Below are positions 1-9,908 of a stretch of 64,000 nt of DNA, in pieces. The notes below the pieces were generated by a model that saw only the letters and a list, made by a program, of their open reading frames with translations, did not search any database and was not told the DNA's origin. How positions within the stretch are numbered: the stretch's first letter is position 1; each line of letters opens with the position of its first letter. Origin of the DNA: Actinomycetospora sp. NBRC 106378. GTDB lineage: Bacteria; Actinomycetota; Actinomycetes; Mycobacteriales; Pseudonocardiaceae. The stretch is taken from assembly GCF_030269685.1 (NCBI RefSeq), contig NZ_BSTT01000006.1, forward strand, positions 248,001-312,000, written 5' to 3'. Both the position numbers and the translations under genes were made by a program.

Positions 1-64
1 GATCACCCTGGTCAGCCGGGACACCGACCCGACGGGTCCGCCGGTCCCGACGCCGACCCGCTAG
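1..64 (+). CDS. C-terminal end of an unidentified protein (partial)
   Basis: The reading frame is open from the window edge (first complete codon at 2) to a TAG at 62-64 and gives only the last 20 residues, ending in a Pro/Thr-rich tail. The stop overlaps the ddl stop on the other strand in a shared CTAG (61-64), so the two genes are tail to tail. In mycobacteria the gene facing ddl is a small secreted DUF3515 protein. That position suggests the same here, but 20 residues are too few to confirm it. Confidence 0.45.
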   Translation, partial: ITLVSRDTDPTGPPVPTPTR

Positions 65-1161
65 CGCACCCCGGTGCCGCCCGCGAGGGCGGAGTCGACG
101 AGCGTGGTCAGCAGCGTCGGGTAGTCGACGCCGGTGGTGGCCCACATCCGCGGGTAGAGCGACGTCGCGGTGAAGCCGGGCATGGTGTTCAGCTCGTTGA
201 CCAGGACGCGGCCGTCCTCGGTGACGAAGAAGTCGACGCGGGCGAGACCCGCGCAGTCCATCGTCCGGAAGACCCGGACCGCCTGGTCGCGCACGAGCTC
301 GGCCAGGTCGTCGTCGAGCTTGGCGGGGACGTCGAGCTCGCAGGCGTCGTCGAGGTACTTGGTGTCGAAGTCGTACCAGTCGGCGTCGCCGGTCAGGCGG
401 ATCTCGGCGGGCACGCTCGCCTCGACGCGGCCGTCGGGGAACTGGAGCACCCCGCACTCGATCTCGCGGCCCGCGATGCCGGCCTCGACGATGACCTTCG
501 GATCGCTCTCGCGGGCGACGGCGACCGCGGCGGGCACGTCCTCCCACGCCGTCACGCGGGAGATGCCCACCGACGAGCCGGCCCGGGACGGCTTGACGAA
601 CACGGGCAGGCCGAGCCGCTCGCGGTCCGCCGGCTCGAGGTCGGCCGCCGTCCGGTCGAGGGCGACGGCGTCGCCGGTGGCGAGCCCGGCGTCGCGCAGG
701 ATGCGCTTGGTGACGACCTTGTCCATCGAGGCGGCGCTCGCGCACACCCCGGCGCCGACGTAGGGGATGCCGGCGGTCTCGAGCAGGCCCTGGACCTCGC
801 CGTCCTCCCCCGCGGGGCCGTGCAGCACCGGGAAGACGACGTCGACGGTGGCCACGGTCTCGCCGCGCCGGCCCTCGGCGAGGCTGATCAGTTCGCGGCG
901 GGTGGGGTCGGGCAGGAGCGCGACCGGCTCACCCGACGCGAGGGTCACCCGCGGCATCTCCCGGCCGTGCAGCCGCCACGGCGAGGTGTCGTCGCCGACG
1001 GCGAGCCAGACGCCCTCGGGGGTGATGCCGACCGGCACCACGTCGAACCGCTCGCGGTCGAGGTTGTCGAGGATGCCGCCGGCGGAGACGCAGGAGACGG
1101 CGTGCTCCCCCGACCGCCCGCCGAACAGGACCAGCAACGTCGGGCGTGCTCCCGCTCCCAT
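61..1161 (-). CDS. ddl: D-alanine--D-alanine ligase
   Basis: An ATP-grasp ligase that joins two D-alanines for the peptidoglycan precursor in the cytoplasm. The protein is 366 aa from the ATG at 1161, a normal length for the family. Visible motifs are LFGGRSGEHAVS near the N-terminus, the GSSVGIS loop in the ATP-grasp core, the conserved GREIECGVL strand, and a C-terminal metal-binding block ending NELNTMPGFT at about residues 322-331. The open frame runs much further upstream, but those residues are a shadow of the neighbouring gene. ATG 1161 lies 11 nt downstream of the stop of the upstream regulator gene. The order ddl next to gpsA/plsC is conserved in actinobacteria. Confidence 0.96.
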   Translation of the reverse strand: MGAGARPTLLVLFGGRSGEHAVSCVSAGGILDNLDRERFDVVPVGITPEGVWLAVGDDTSPWRLHGREMPRVTLASGEPVALLPDPTRRELISLAEGRRGETVATVDVVFPVLHGPAGEDGEVQGLLETAGIPYVGAGVCASAASMDKVVTKRILRDAGLATGDAVALDRTAADLEPADRERLGLPVFVKPSRAGSSVGISRVTAWEDVPAAVAVARESDPKVIVEAGIAGREIECGVLQFPDGRVEASVPAEIRLTGDADWYDFDTKYLDDACELDVPAKLDDDLAELVRDQAVRVFRTMDCAGLARVDFFVTEDGRVLVNELNTMPGFTATSLYPRMWATTGVDYPTLLTTLVDSALAGGTGVR

Positions 1162-1172
1162 GGCGCCGCACC

Positions 1173-2556
1173 CTACGCGGGCGCGCCGCCCGCCCCGGCC
1201 GGCACGCCCCGGAGCCGGTCGAGGGCCCGCACCAGCTCCGCCCGGGGTGGAGCCGCCCAGCCGACGAGCACCCCGTGCACCGTCGCCGCGCCGAGGTGGT
1301 GCTGCGCCAGACCGTCCACGAGCACGCCCGCCCGGGTCGCCGCGTCGACCACCGCCCGCTCGGCCGCGGCCGACGCCAGCGGGACCACCAGGTGCGCCCC
1401 GGCCCGGTCGCCCAGCACCGCGTGGCCGGCCGCGCGCACCGCGTCGACCACGAGCGAGCGCCGGACCGCGAGCTCCCGGCGCAGCCGCGCGAGGTGACGG
1501 CCCAGTCCGCCGTCGTCGGCCCAGGCGGCGAACACGAGCTGTCCGGCGGGAGCGGGTCGGACGCCCGTGGCCCGCCGTCGGGCCAGCAGTTCCGCCGCGA
1601 CGGCCGGCGGGGCGACGAGCCACCCGACGCCGAGGGACGGCGTCGCGATCTTGCCCGCGGTCCCGAGGTGGACCACGACGTCCGGTCCGAGCCCGGCGAG
1701 CACCGGCAGCGGGGCGACGTCGTAGCGCAGCTCGCCGTCGTAGTCGTCCTCGACCAGCAGGAACCCCTCCGCCCGGGCCCGCTCGACGAGCGCGGTGCGC
1801 CGCGCCACCGGCAGGCGCCCGCCGAGCGGGTACTGGTGCGCGGGCGTCACGAACACGAGGTCCAGCCCCGGCGGCAGGGTCTCGACGACGAGGCCGTCCC
1901 CGTCGACCGCGAGCGCGGTCACCTCGGCGCCGGCGGCGTGCAGCACGCCCGCCGCGCGGCGGTAGCCCGGGTCCTCGAGCCCGGCCCGGACCGGCCGTCC
2001 GAGGCGGCGGGTGAGCAGGGCGACGAGCTCGTCGAACCCGGCGGTGGTGCCGGCCGTCGCGATCACGTCGGCGTCGACGAGGCCGCGGTGGCGCAGGAGG
2101 TGCTCGGCGACCGCGGCGCGGAACGCCGGGACCCCCGCGTGCTCCGGCCGCTCCGCAGGCGGGAGGTCGCCCGCCCGGCGCCACGCGCGCCGCCACGACG
2201 CGGTGTCGAGCACCTCCAGGCAGGGGGCGCCGGGGCGCAGATCGGTCCCCTGCCGTGGCAGGAGGGCGTCGTCGCCGTCATGGGACGACGGCAACGACGT
2301 CCTCCCACGGAGGGACGGCTCCGCCAGCAACGAACGTCCCCGACCCCCGGCGGGCGCCCAGCCACCCCTCGGCGGCGAGCTGGTCGTAGGCCGCCGCCGC
2401 GACGGTGCGGCTGACCCCGAGCTCGCGGGCGAGGGTGCGGGTGGCGGGCACCCGGTCACCGGCGCGCAGCCGCCCGTCGAGCGCCGCGGCCCGTAGCCCG
2501 TCGGCGACCTGCACGGCGAGCGGGGTCGGCGCCGACCGGTCGAGCACGACGATCAC
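1173..2556 (-). pseudogene. MocR/PdxR-type regulator (GntR HTH + aminotransferase domain), frame-disrupted
   Basis: Two halves of one MocR-family regulator lie in different frames. A GntR winged helix reads from GTG 2556 (VLDRSAPTPLAVQVADGL, then TRTLARELGVSRTVAAAAYD) and meets TGA at 2280-2278. The type I aminotransferase domain, with its PLP-lysine block GTAGKIATPS, continues one base out of phase down to the stop at 1173. The phase change lies inside a palindromic element (2245-2316) that occupies the linker between the two domains. As read, translation would give a 92-aa DNA-binding domain only. The gene is divergent from a PNPOx-family gene, the usual partner of PdxR-like MocR proteins, which supports identification of the ancestor. 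A sequencing error in the hairpin loop or a programmed frameshift are alternatives. Confidence 0.75.
2245..2316. repeat. Family A palindromic element, copy A1 (degenerate), inside the MocR gene
   Basis: An imperfect inverted repeat whose arms run from GTCCC at 2245 to GGGAC at 2311-2315, with an inner stem around a 4-nt centre at 2280-2283. It shares the layout and core of copies A2 and A3 (a GTGGCAGG end and a GCGTCGTYGC core) but is more diverged. It forms the interdomain linker of the regulator and contains the frame change. Confidence 0.65.
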
Positions 2557-2626
2557 GAGTGGCCTCCCGGGATGGGCCAGAAGTGGCCCTCGCAGCATGC
2601 CACCGCGGCCGGGGACGATCGTCGGC
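2557..2626. promoter_or_regulatory. Divergent control region between MocR and PNPOx genes
   Basis: This 70-nt gap between two divergent starts carries the heptamer AGTGGCC as a direct repeat at 2558-2564 and 2582-2588 (24-nt period), plus a reversed GGCC block between them. MocR proteins typically bind direct repeats in such a gap. The first repeat abuts the GTG of the regulator, which suggests autoregulation. This is inferred from layout only. Confidence 0.4.
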
Positions 2627-3295
2627 ATGCTCTCCCCCACGCCGCGCACGCAGGTCCGGCGCAAGCGCGACCGGCAGCAGTCCGACCCCACCACGCTGCA
2701 CGCGGTCCTCGACGAGGCGCTGATCTGCCACCTCGGGCTGGTCGACGCCGACGGCGCCCCGCTGGTCCTCCCGACGATGCACGCCCGGGTCGACGACGTC
2801 GTGTACGTCCACGGCTCCAGCGGCGCCGCGAGCCTCGCGCGCGACCAGGAGGTCTGCCTGACGGTCACACTGCTCGACGGCCTGGTCCTGGCCCGGTCGG
2901 TGTTCGCGCACTCGGCGAACTACCGCAGTGCGGTGGTCCGGGGACGGGCGCGCCGGGTCACCGACCCCGACGAGCACCTCCGGGCCCTCGAGGCCATCGT
3001 CGAGCACCTCACGCCCGGGCAGTGGGACCACGCGAAGCAGCCCGACCGCCGGGAGAGCGCGGCGACGGCCGTGCTCGCGCTCGATCTGGGCGAGGCGAGC
3101 GTCAAGGTGCGCCAGGGTCCGCCCGGCGACCCGGAGGCCGTCGCGCAGGGCGACGACCGGTGGGCGGGCGTGGTGCCGGTGACCACCGTGCTCGGACCGC
3201 CGCGGACCTGCCCGGCGCTGCCGGCGGACACCCCCGTGCCCGCCCACGTCACGCGGTGGGTCCGAGGGTCACTCCGGGGAGACCCGGCTCCGTAG
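2627..3295 (+). CDS. Pyridoxamine 5'-phosphate oxidase-family flavin protein
   Basis: A 222-aa protein with the PNPOx-like split-barrel pattern. An N-terminal helix is followed by a strand block reading CHLGLVDADGAPLVLPTMHA and YVHGSSGAAS, then the paired strands VCLTVTLLDGLVLARS. Proteins of this type bind FMN or F420 and act on small cofactors; substrate specificity cannot be read here. The ATG at 2627 is preferred because the conserved part begins about 25 residues later and the gap to the divergent regulator carries the putative operator. The gene is divergently paired with the broken MocR gene and may now be constitutive or unregulated. Its 3' end overlaps the convergent anti-sigma gene by 27 nt. 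Confidence 0.8.
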   Translation: MLSPTPRTQVRRKRDRQQSDPTTLHAVLDEALICHLGLVDADGAPLVLPTMHARVDDVVYVHGSSGAASLARDQEVCLTVTLLDGLVLARSVFAHSANYRSAVVRGRARRVTDPDEHLRALEAIVEHLTPGQWDHAKQPDRRESAATAVLALDLGEASVKVRQGPPGDPEAVAQGDDRWAGVVPVTTVLGPPRTCPALPADTPVPAHVTRWVRGSLRGDPAP

Positions 3296-3700
3296 CTGGA
3301 CGGTGGTGCCGTGGACGCCGGACAGGACGGTGGCGCGGGCCAGCGTGTGCATCAGGGGCAGGCCCCGGCCGCGCCAGCCGCAGCCGGTCGAACGCCGCCA
3401 CAGGCCGTCGTCGGAGACGGTGACCACGAGGTCGCGGCCACCGTGCAGCGGCGGCGAGACCGCGGCCCACAGCCGCATCTCGCCGGGGTGCGTCGCGGTG
3501 GAGTACGCGTGGTCGACGACGTTGGCGAGCGCCTCGTACACGGCGAGGGCGAGATCGTCCGCCGTGTCGGGGTCGGCCCACTCGCGCACCCAGGACCGGA
3601 AGGAGCGGCGCAGCGCCGAGGCGTTCGACCGGTCCGCCGGGGCGGTCCGACCGAGCGAGACCACCGGGCGATCGACGGTCTCGCGAGGCGGCGGCCCCAT
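3269..3700 (-). CDS. RsbW-like ATP-binding anti-sigma regulatory protein
   Basis: A HATPase_c_2 domain protein of about 143 aa. It has the N-box DDLALAVYEALANVVDHAYS followed by VVTVSDDGLWR (G1 box region) and RGRGLPLMHTLA (G2 region), the GHKL nucleotide-binding pattern of RsbW/SpoIIAB-type kinases. Such proteins bind a sigma factor or phosphorylate an anti-sigma antagonist; no partner gene is next to it. ATG 3700 starts just before the conserved part. A GTG at 3796 would add 32 residues and overlap the 3' end of gpsA by 20 nt, so the start is uncertain. Confidence 0.75.
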   Translation of the reverse strand: MGPPPRETVDRPVVSLGRTAPADRSNASALRRSFRSWVREWADPDTADDLALAVYEALANVVDHAYSTATHPGEMRLWAAVSPPLHGGRDLVVTVSDDGLWRRSTGCGWRGRGLPLMHTLARATVLSGVHGTTVQLRSRVSPE

Positions 3701-3776
3701 CCGCTGCAGCACGTCCACGAGGGCAGGGTTTCCTCGGACGGACCGACACGAAACGCACTCGTTGCGGCGGAGGGTG

Positions 3777-4775
3777 TCACTCCGGCTTGCGTTCACGGTT
3801 GATCAGTTCGTCACCGACGTCACGCGCCGAGACGGTTCCCGCACACACCCGGCGGACGGCGTCCACGATCGGGGTGTCGACCCCGTGGGTGCGGGCCAGC
3901 TCGCCGATCGCCTCGCAGGACTTCACCCCCTCGGCGACCTGCCCGTGGTTGGCCTGCTCGGCCTCGGCCACCGTCATGCCGCGACCGAGGGACTCGCCGA
4001 AGCGGCGGTTGCGCGAGAGCGGCGACGAGCACGTGGCGACGAGGTCGCCCATCCCCGCGAGCCCCGCCAGCGTCATCGCCTGGCCGCCGAGGGCGACCGT
4101 GAGCCGCGAGATCTCGGCGAGCCCGCGGGTGATGAGCGAGGCGGTGGTGTTGTCCCCGTAGCCCTGACCGGACGCCATGCCGCAGGCCAGCGCGATGACG
4201 TTCTTGCACGCTCCGCCGAGCTCGCAGCCGATGACGTCGACGTTGGTGTAGGGCTTGAAGTAGCCGGTGGAGCAGTCGTGCTGGACCGCGACCGCCCGGT
4301 CGTGGTCCGAGCAGGCGACGACCGTGGCGGTGGGCTGCTCGGCGGCGATCTCCCCGGCGAGGTTCGGGCCGGAGAGCACGGCGATGCGGTCGGGGGACAC
4401 GCGGCCCGCGTCCGCGATGACCTCGCTCATCCGCTTGAGCGAGCCCATCTCCACGCCCTTGGCGAGACTCACCACGGTGGCCCCGCGCGGCAGCTCGTCC
4501 GCCCAGTCCGCCAGGTGCTCGCGCAGCCGCTGGGCCGGGATCGCCAGGACCACCGCGGTGACGCCGTCGAGGGCGACCCGGGCGTCGTGCGTGGCGCGCA
4601 GCGCGGACGGGAGCTTGATGTCGGGCAGGTACTCCGGGTTCACGTGGTCGGTGGTGATCGCGTCCGCCACCTCCTGCCGACGGGCCCAGAGGGTCACCTC
4701 GGTGCCCGCGTCGGCGAGCACCTTGGCGAAGGTGGTGCCCCAGGACCCGGCGCCGAGGACCGCGTACCGGCTCAC
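3777..4775 (-). CDS. gpsA: Glycerol-3-phosphate dehydrogenase (NAD(P)+)
   Basis: Makes sn-glycerol 3-phosphate from dihydroxyacetone phosphate for phospholipid synthesis. The protein is 332 aa. It has the Rossmann glycine motif [10 protein letters not shown] near residues 8-17, [10 protein letters not shown] in the middle, the catalytic-lysine segment [11 protein letters not shown], and the NNR-type block [11 protein letters not shown]. The GTG start at 4775 overlaps the plsC stop in a GTGA (4772-4775), so gpsA is translationally coupled to the acyltransferase that uses its product pathway. Confidence 0.95.
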   Translation of the reverse strand: MSRYAVLGAGSWGTTFAKVLADAGTEVTLWARRQEVADAITTDHVNPEYLPDIKLPSALRATHDARVALDGVTAVVLAIPAQRLREHLADWADELPRGATVVSLAKGVEMGSLKRMSEVIADAGRVSPDRIAVLSGPNLAGEIAAEQPTATVVACSDHDRAVAVQHDCSTGYFKPYTNVDVIGCELGGACKNVIALACGMASGQGYGDNTTASLITRGLAEISRLTVALGGQAMTLAGLAGMGDLVATCSSPLSRNRRFGESLGRGMTVAEAEQANHGQVAEGVKSCEAIGELARTHGVDTPIVDAVRRVCAGTVSARDVGDELINRERKPE

Positions 4776-5539
4776 GCGGCGTCCCCCGTCGGCCGGACCT
4801 CGCCCCGCACGTCCTCGAGCAGCGCGCCGACCGCCGCCATCATGCGCTCCGTCGTCTCCTTCATCAGCTTGGCGCCCGGGGCCCGGTCGCCCACCCGCGC
4901 CCGCAGGTCGTCCATCGGGAGCGGCTCGCCCGCGCGGACGGTGATCGTCGTGCCGAACGGTGAGGGCCGGACCCGCTTGCGGTAGTGGTCGTAGACCGCG
5001 AGCGTGCCCCAGTGCACCACCGGGATCACCGGGACGTCGTGCAGCAGGGCGAGCCGCGCCGCCCCGGACCGGGCCTCCATCGGCCAGCCCGCCGCGTCCC
5101 GCGTGATGGTGCCCTCGGGGTAGATGACCACCACCCCGCCGTCGGCGAGAGCGGTCTCGGCGGCGGCCAGGCTCGCCCCCGCGTCGCGGGACCCGCGCGA
5201 GACCGGGATCTGCCGCGACCCGGCCATGATCTTCCCGAACACCGGCACCCGCCACAGCGAGTCCTTCGCGAGGAACCGCGGCACGCGCCGGGCGCGGTGC
5301 ACGAAGACGGCCGTGTAGACCGGGTCCAGGTAGGAGACGTGGTTGCACACCAGCAACGCGGGTCCCTGCGCGGGCACCCGCTCGAGGCCGATCATCCGGC
5401 GCCGCGCCAGCAACCACGTCATCGGGTAGAAGACCAGCGCCGCCAGGGCGACCCAGGGGCCGCCCGGTTCCCGACGCCGACGCGTCACCGCGCGGGGTGC
5501 CGACGCGGGGGTCGTCGGGGAACCGTCTGCGATCGCCAC
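4772..5539 (-). CDS. plsC: 1-acyl-sn-glycerol-3-phosphate acyltransferase
   Basis: A PlsC-type acyltransferase of 255 aa that acylates lysophosphatidate at the membrane to give phosphatidate. The catalytic NHxxxxD motif is seen as NHVSYLD, and the acyl-acceptor block as [10 protein letters not shown] hydrophobic stretch [17 protein letters not shown] near residues 29-45 probably lies in the membrane. It is the first gene of a two-gene phospholipid unit with gpsA, which it overlaps by 4 nt. Confidence 0.93.
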   Translation of the reverse strand: MAIADGSPTTPASAPRAVTRRRREPGGPWVALAALVFYPMTWLLARRRMIGLERVPAQGPALLVCNHVSYLDPVYTAVFVHRARRVPRFLAKDSLWRVPVFGKIMAGSRQIPVSRGSRDAGASLAAAETALADGGVVVIYPEGTITRDAAGWPMEARSGAARLALLHDVPVIPVVHWGTLAVYDHYRKRVRPSPFGTTITVRAGEPLPMDDLRARVGDRAPGAKLMKETTERMMAAVGALLEDVRGEVRPTGDAA

Positions 5540-5727
5540 CGGGGTCCGCCTCCTCGTTCACCGTCGACGCACCGTCCGGTCACCGTCGACCGTGCCGGGC
5601 CGCCCCCGGCACGCTGCGGGGAGTCTCCCGTGGCCGGTGATCGCCGTCCAGACGATCCGGCCCCGACGCCTCCCGCGGGCGGCCGTTCGGTGGCCTCGCC
5701 CGGCCCGCCGGGTACAGGATGGGACGC

Positions 5728-6408
5728 ATGGCGGAACGCGGTGGCGCGACGAGCCTCGTCGTCCCGGTGAAGGAATTCGTGCGGGCCAAGACCCGGCTCG
5801 CCGGCGCCAGCGCCGCGGTCCCGGCGACCGACCCGCGCGCCGCCCACGCCGACCTCGCGCTCGCCCTGGCCACGGACACCCTCGCCGCGGTGCTCGCCTC
5901 CGCGGTGCGCCGACTCGTCGTCGTGACCTCGGAGCCGCGCCTGATAGCCCCGGGAGCCGCCGTCGTCGTCGGGGACCCGCGGGTGGAGCTGGTGGCCGAC
6001 CCGGGCCGGGGGCTCGACGCGGCGATCCGGGCCGGGGCGGAGCACCTGGGCACGACGCCGGTCGGGGTGCTCCTGGCCGACCTGCCCGCCCTGCGTGCGG
6101 CCGAACTCGACGAGGCCCTCGCGGCCGCGCGGGCGGCCCTGCGGCACGCGCCGGCGGCCTTCGTCGCCGACCACACCGGGGAGGGGACCTCGCTGCTCGT
6201 CGCCGGGCCGGGGTTCGTCCCCCGCTTCGGCCCGCACTCGGCAGCGGCGCACGCGGCGGCCGGGGCGGTGGCCCTCGCGGGCGCCTGGCCGGGCCTGCGC
6301 CACGACGTCGACGTGCCCGGGGACCTCGACGAGGTGCGCGCGCTCGGCGTCGGGCCGGCCACCCGGGCCTGGCCCGGGCTCGCCACCGTCGCCGCCGGCT
6401 GCCGCTGA
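5728..6408 (+). CDS. cofC: 2-phospho-L-lactate / phosphoenolpyruvate guanylyltransferase (F420 biosynthesis)
   Basis: The CofC/FbiD family couples GTP to 2-phospholactate or PEP to supply the donor for F420 assembly. The N-terminal nucleotidyltransferase start reads LVVPVKEFVRAKTRLAG. A GVLLADLPAL metal-binding strand follows near the middle, then DHTGEGTSLLV, all typical of the family. The length of 226 aa is normal. An alternative ATG lies 9 nt upstream (5719); 5728 has better spacing from a GGA at 5714. The position between plsC and ppk is the same as FbiD (Rv2983) in M. tuberculosis. The nitroreductase-type gene at 29.4 kb is a likely F420 user. Confidence 0.9.
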   Translation: MAERGGATSLVVPVKEFVRAKTRLAGASAAVPATDPRAAHADLALALATDTLAAVLASAVRRLVVVTSEPRLIAPGAAVVVGDPRVELVADPGRGLDAAIRAGAEHLGTTPVGVLLADLPALRAAELDEALAAARAALRHAPAAFVADHTGEGTSLLVAGPGFVPRFGPHSAAAHAAAGAVALAGAWPGLRHDVDVPGDLDEVRALGVGPATRAWPGLATVAAGCR

Positions 6409-6480
6409 TCGGACGTCCCGCGGGGTGGCGTGTCGCGCTCCGGTCACCCCCGGGCGGCCCCGCGGGTGAGAATGGGCCAC

Positions 6481-8751
6481 GTGAGCGACTCGACGGACAC
6501 CACGCTCGGGGAGGCCGGTCCGATCTCGGAACCCGGCCCGCCCCCGCCCGCCCCGGCGCCGCCCACCCGGCCGCTCGACGGCCGGACCCGGCTGCCGACG
6601 GCACCCGCGGCCGCGACGCCGTCCGCCGACGACGTCCCGGCGGACCTGCCCGACGACCGGTACGACAACCGCGAGCTGTCGTGGCTGGAGTTCAACGCCC
6701 GCGTGCTGGCGCTGGCCGAGGACACCAGCCAGCCGCTGCTCGAGCGGGCCAAGTTCCTGGCGATCTTCGCCTCGAACCTCGACGAGTTCTACATGGTCCG
6801 CGTGGCCGGGCTGAAGCGCCGCGAGGAGACGGGACTGTCGGTGCGCAGCGCGGACGGCCTCACCCCGCGCGAGCAGCTCGCCCGCATCGCGGCCCGCAAC
6901 CAGGAGCTGGCCGAGAAGCACGCGCGGATCTGGCAGACCGACGTCGGGCCGGCCCTCGAGGACGCCGGCGTCCACCTCATCGGGTGGGACCGGGTCTCCA
7001 CCGAGGCCCGCGAACGGCTCTCCGCCTGGTTCGACGCGCAGGTCTTCCCCGTGCTCACCCCGCTCGCCGTGGACCCGGCGCACCCGTTCCCCTACATCTC
7101 GAACCAGTCGCTCAACCTCGCGGTCGCGGTGCGCGACCCGCAGACCGGCACCGAGCACTTCGCCCGCGTGAAGGTGCCGAACAACGTGCCGCGGCTGGTG
7201 CGGGTGGGCCCGGAGCCGGGCGAGGGCGACGACGCGGACAACGACTCGACCAACCTCGACCGGCGGTGCTGGTTCCTCCCGATCGAGGACCTCATCGCCG
7301 AGCACCTCGACCACCTCTTCGAGGGCATGGAGGTCGCCGAGCACCACGTGTTCCGGGTGACCCGCAACGCCGACCTCGACGTCGAGGAGGACCGCGACGA
7401 GGACCTGCTGCAGGCCCTGGAGCGGGAGCTCGCCCGCCGCCGGTTCGGCCCGCCGGTGCGCCTCGAGATCACCGACCGGATGAGCGAGCACATGCTCGAG
7501 CTGCTGCTGCGCGAGCTCGACGTCGACCCGCACGACGTGGTGCAGGTGCCGGGGCTGCTCGACCTCTCGTGCCTGATGGAGCTGCTCGCGCTCAACCGCC
7601 CCGAGCTGAAGGACCCGGTGTTCGTCCCCGCGACGCACCCGGCGTTCTCGGAGGGCGAGACGCCGAAGAGCATCTTCGCCACCCTGCGCGAGGGCGACGT
7701 GATGGTGCACCACCCCTACGACTCGTTCTCCACGAGCGTGCACCGCTTCATCGAGCAGGCGGCGAACGACCCGAAGGTCCTCGCGATCAAGCAGACCCTC
7801 TACCGCACCTCGGGCGACTCCCCGATCGTCGAGGCGCTGATCGAGGCGGCCGAGGCGGGCAAGCAGGTCGTGGCGGTCGTCGAGATCAAGGCGCGGTTCG
7901 ACGAGCGCGCCAACATCAACTGGGCCCGCGCGCTGGAGCGGGCCGGGGTGCACGTGGTGTACGGCCTGGTGGGCCTCAAGACCCACTGCAAGGCCGCGCT
8001 GGTGGTCCGCCAGGAGGGCTCGACGATCCGGCGCTACTGCCACCTCGGCACCGGCAACTACAACCCGAAGACCGCCCGGCTCTACGAGGACATCGGGGTG
8101 TTCACCGCCGACGAGACGATCGCCGCGGACCTGACCGACCTGTTCAACGTCCTCACCGGCTACGCCCGCCGTCGCAAGTACCGGCGCCTGCTCGTGGCCC
8201 CCTACGGCGTCCGGCGGGGCCTCATCGAGCGGATCGACGGCGAGCGCAAGCGCGCCCTGAAGGGCAAGAAGGCCGGGATCCGGATCAAGGTCAACGGACT
8301 CGTCGACGAGCAGGTCATCGACGCGCTCTACCGCGCGTCCCTGGCCGGCGTGCGGATCGACCTGGTCGTGCGCGGCATCTGCGCGCTGCGGGCCGGCGTG
8401 CCGGGCCTCTCGGAGAACATCCGGGTCCGGTCGATCCTCGGCCGCTTCCTCGAACACTCGCGGATCTTCCACTTCGTGGGGGCCGGCGAGCACTGGATCG
8501 GCAGTGCCGACATCATGCACCGCAACCTCGACCGCCGGGTCGAGGTGCTGGCGCCGGTCTCCGACCCACGGCTCTCCGCCCAGCTCGACGAGATCCTCGA
8601 CTCGGCCACCGCGCCGTCCACCCGGTGCTGGAGCCTCGATCCCGACGGCTCCTGGACGCCGTGGCCGGTCGCGGCCGGGGAGGGGACCGAGGGGATACAG
8701 GTGTGCGACCACCAGACCCAGCTGCTGCTGCGCCGCGAGGGCAAGGCGTGA
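6481..8751 (+). CDS. ppk: Polyphosphate kinase 1
   Basis: Reversible synthesis of polyphosphate from ATP. A 756-aa protein with the four PPK1 domains in order. The N-terminal helical domain starts [13 protein letters not shown]. The head domain follows. The catalytic C1 domain has the phospho-accepting histidine in [11 protein letters not shown] (about residue 520), and the C2 domain has the second histidine region in [13 protein letters not shown] Pro-rich acidic N-terminal extension of about 55 residues precedes the conserved start. GTG 6481 is chosen because of the GTGAG just upstream; ATG 6472 is possible. Genome order (cofC, ppk, mutT1) matches mycobacteria. Confidence 0.95.
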   Translation: MSDSTDTTLGEAGPISEPGPPPPAPAPPTRPLDGRTRLPTAPAAATPSADDVPADLPDDRYDNRELSWLEFNARVLALAEDTSQPLLERAKFLAIFASNLDEFYMVRVAGLKRREETGLSVRSADGLTPREQLARIAARNQELAEKHARIWQTDVGPALEDAGVHLIGWDRVSTEARERLSAWFDAQVFPVLTPLAVDPAHPFPYISNQSLNLAVAVRDPQTGTEHFARVKVPNNVPRLVRVGPEPGEGDDADNDSTNLDRRCWFLPIEDLIAEHLDHLFEGMEVAEHHVFRVTRNADLDVEEDRDEDLLQALERELARRRFGPPVRLEITDRMSEHMLELLLRELDVDPHDVVQVPGLLDLSCLMELLALNRPELKDPVFVPATHPAFSEGETPKSIFATLREGDVMVHHPYDSFSTSVHRFIEQAANDPKVLAIKQTLYRTSGDSPIVEALIEAAEAGKQVVAVVEIKARFDERANINWARALERAGVHVVYGLVGLKTHCKAALVVRQEGSTIRRYCHLGTGNYNPKTARLYEDIGVFTADETIAADLTDLFNVLTGYARRRKYRRLLVAPYGVRRGLIERIDGERKRALKGKKAGIRIKVNGLVDEQVIDALYRASLAGVRIDLVVRGICALRAGVPGLSENIRVRSILGRFLEHSRIFHFVGAGEHWIGSADIMHRNLDRRVEVLAPVSDPRLSAQLDEILDSATAPSTRCWSLDPDGSWTPWPVAAGEGTEGIQVCDHQTQLLLRREGKA

Positions 8752-8785
8752 GGGCAGGGACGCGGAGCGCGGCGGAGCCGGACCG

Positions 8786-9730
8786 ATGATGGCGCTGCCC
8801 GACGACGAGGCGGTGCCGAAGGCGGTGCACGCCGCCGGCGCCGTGCTCTGGCGGCCCGCGTCGGCCGGCGGGGTGGAGGTGGCGGTGGTGCACCGCCCGC
8901 ACCACGGCGACTGGAGCCTGCCCAAGGGCAAGGTCGACGAGGGCGAGTCGCGGGCCCGGACCGCGGTGCGCGAGATCGCCGAGGAGACCGGGTTCGCCGC
9001 GGTGCTCGGGCGCCACGTCGCCACCGTGCGCTACATGGTCGGCGAGGACCGCAAGGTCGTCGACTACTGGGACGCGCGGGCCGGGGCGGGGAGCTTCAGC
9101 CCGAACGGCGAGACCGACGAGCTGCGCTGGCTCGCCCCGGCCGAGGCCACGCCGCTGCTGAGCTACGACTCCGACCGCGACGTCCTCGCCGAGTACACCG
9201 ACGCCCCGTTCCCGCTGCGCACGCTACTTCTGGTGCGCCACGCGAAGGCCGGCAAGCGCGGCAGCCACGCCGACGACGACGCGCGCCCGCTCGTCGAGGA
9301 CGGCCGCGAGCAGGCCCGCCGGCTCGGCGACCTGCTCGCCGCGCACGGCGTGGAGCGCCTCCACGCCGTCGGGCGCACGCGCTGCGTGCAGACCCTCGAA
9401 CCCGCCTCGCACCGGCTCGGCGTCGGGATCCTGACCGAGGACGCGTTCGCCGACGAGGCCGTCGCCGCCGACCCCCGGCGCGCCCGCGAGCGGCTGCTCG
9501 AGCTGGCGGGCGGCGACGGGGTCGCGGCGGTCTGCGCGCAGGGCTACGGCATCCCGACGCTGGTGCGCGACCTCGCGGCCGACCCGGACCCCGACGTCGG
9601 CCCGCGACCAGAGGTGCGGAGCAACCGCCGCCTGGCGGACCCGCCGTCGCGCAAGGGCAGCGCGTGGGTCCTGTCGTTCCACGGCACGACGCTCGTCGCC
9701 GCCGACTACGTGCGCGACCCGGCCGTCTGA
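8786..9730 (+). CDS. mutT1: MutT1-like Nudix hydrolase with C-terminal histidine phosphatase domain
   Basis: A two-domain nucleotide-sanitising enzyme of 314 aa. The N-terminal Nudix domain has the full Nudix box (GKVDEGES...REIAEETGF). The C-terminal domain starts with the RHG-type motif LLVRHAKAGKR at about residue 150. This pairing is known from mycobacterial MutT1, which degrades 8-oxo-(d)GTP and diadenosine polyphosphates. The start is one of two adjacent ATGs (8786, 8789) after a GGCGGAG. It lies 34 nt after ppk and is probably co-transcribed with it. In M. tuberculosis the next gene is hupB; here accessory genes follow. Confidence 0.92.
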   Translation: MMALPDDEAVPKAVHAAGAVLWRPASAGGVEVAVVHRPHHGDWSLPKGKVDEGESRARTAVREIAEETGFAAVLGRHVATVRYMVGEDRKVVDYWDARAGAGSFSPNGETDELRWLAPAEATPLLSYDSDRDVLAEYTDAPFPLRTLLLVRHAKAGKRGSHADDDARPLVEDGREQARRLGDLLAAHGVERLHAVGRTRCVQTLEPASHRLGVGILTEDAFADEAVAADPRRARERLLELAGGDGVAAVCAQGYGIPTLVRDLAADPDPDVGPRPEVRSNRRLADPPSRKGSAWVLSFHGTTLVAADYVRDPAV

Positions 9731-9897
9731 CCGGGCGGCGACCGCCGTCCGTCGATCATCACGGTCCGGTCGCCGACGGTCCCGACCCCTCGCGGGATCA
9801 CGAAACGGACTCGATTAGCGTGAGGCACGGCCGTCCGCCGGGTCGGCCCCCGGCCTGCGCTCCCCCGTCGTCAGGCCCGATCCGGCGCGGTGACCGT

Positions 9898-9903
9898 GGA
9901 GGG
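9898..9903 (+). promoter_or_regulatory. Ribosome binding site deciding the glxA start (GGAGGG)
   Basis: A strong Shine-Dalgarno GGAGGG lies 5 nt upstream of the TTG at 9909 but overlaps the alternative GTG at 9903. It therefore favours a TTG start for the downstream copper oxidase. Confidence 0.6.
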
Positions 9904-9908
9904 TGGGC

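Noticed and set aside
5485-9024. Very long minus-strand open frame opposite ppk and mutT1
   Set aside because: High-GC shadow frame. The product is Arg/Gly/Val-rich without domains, and the plus-strand genes have clear motifs.
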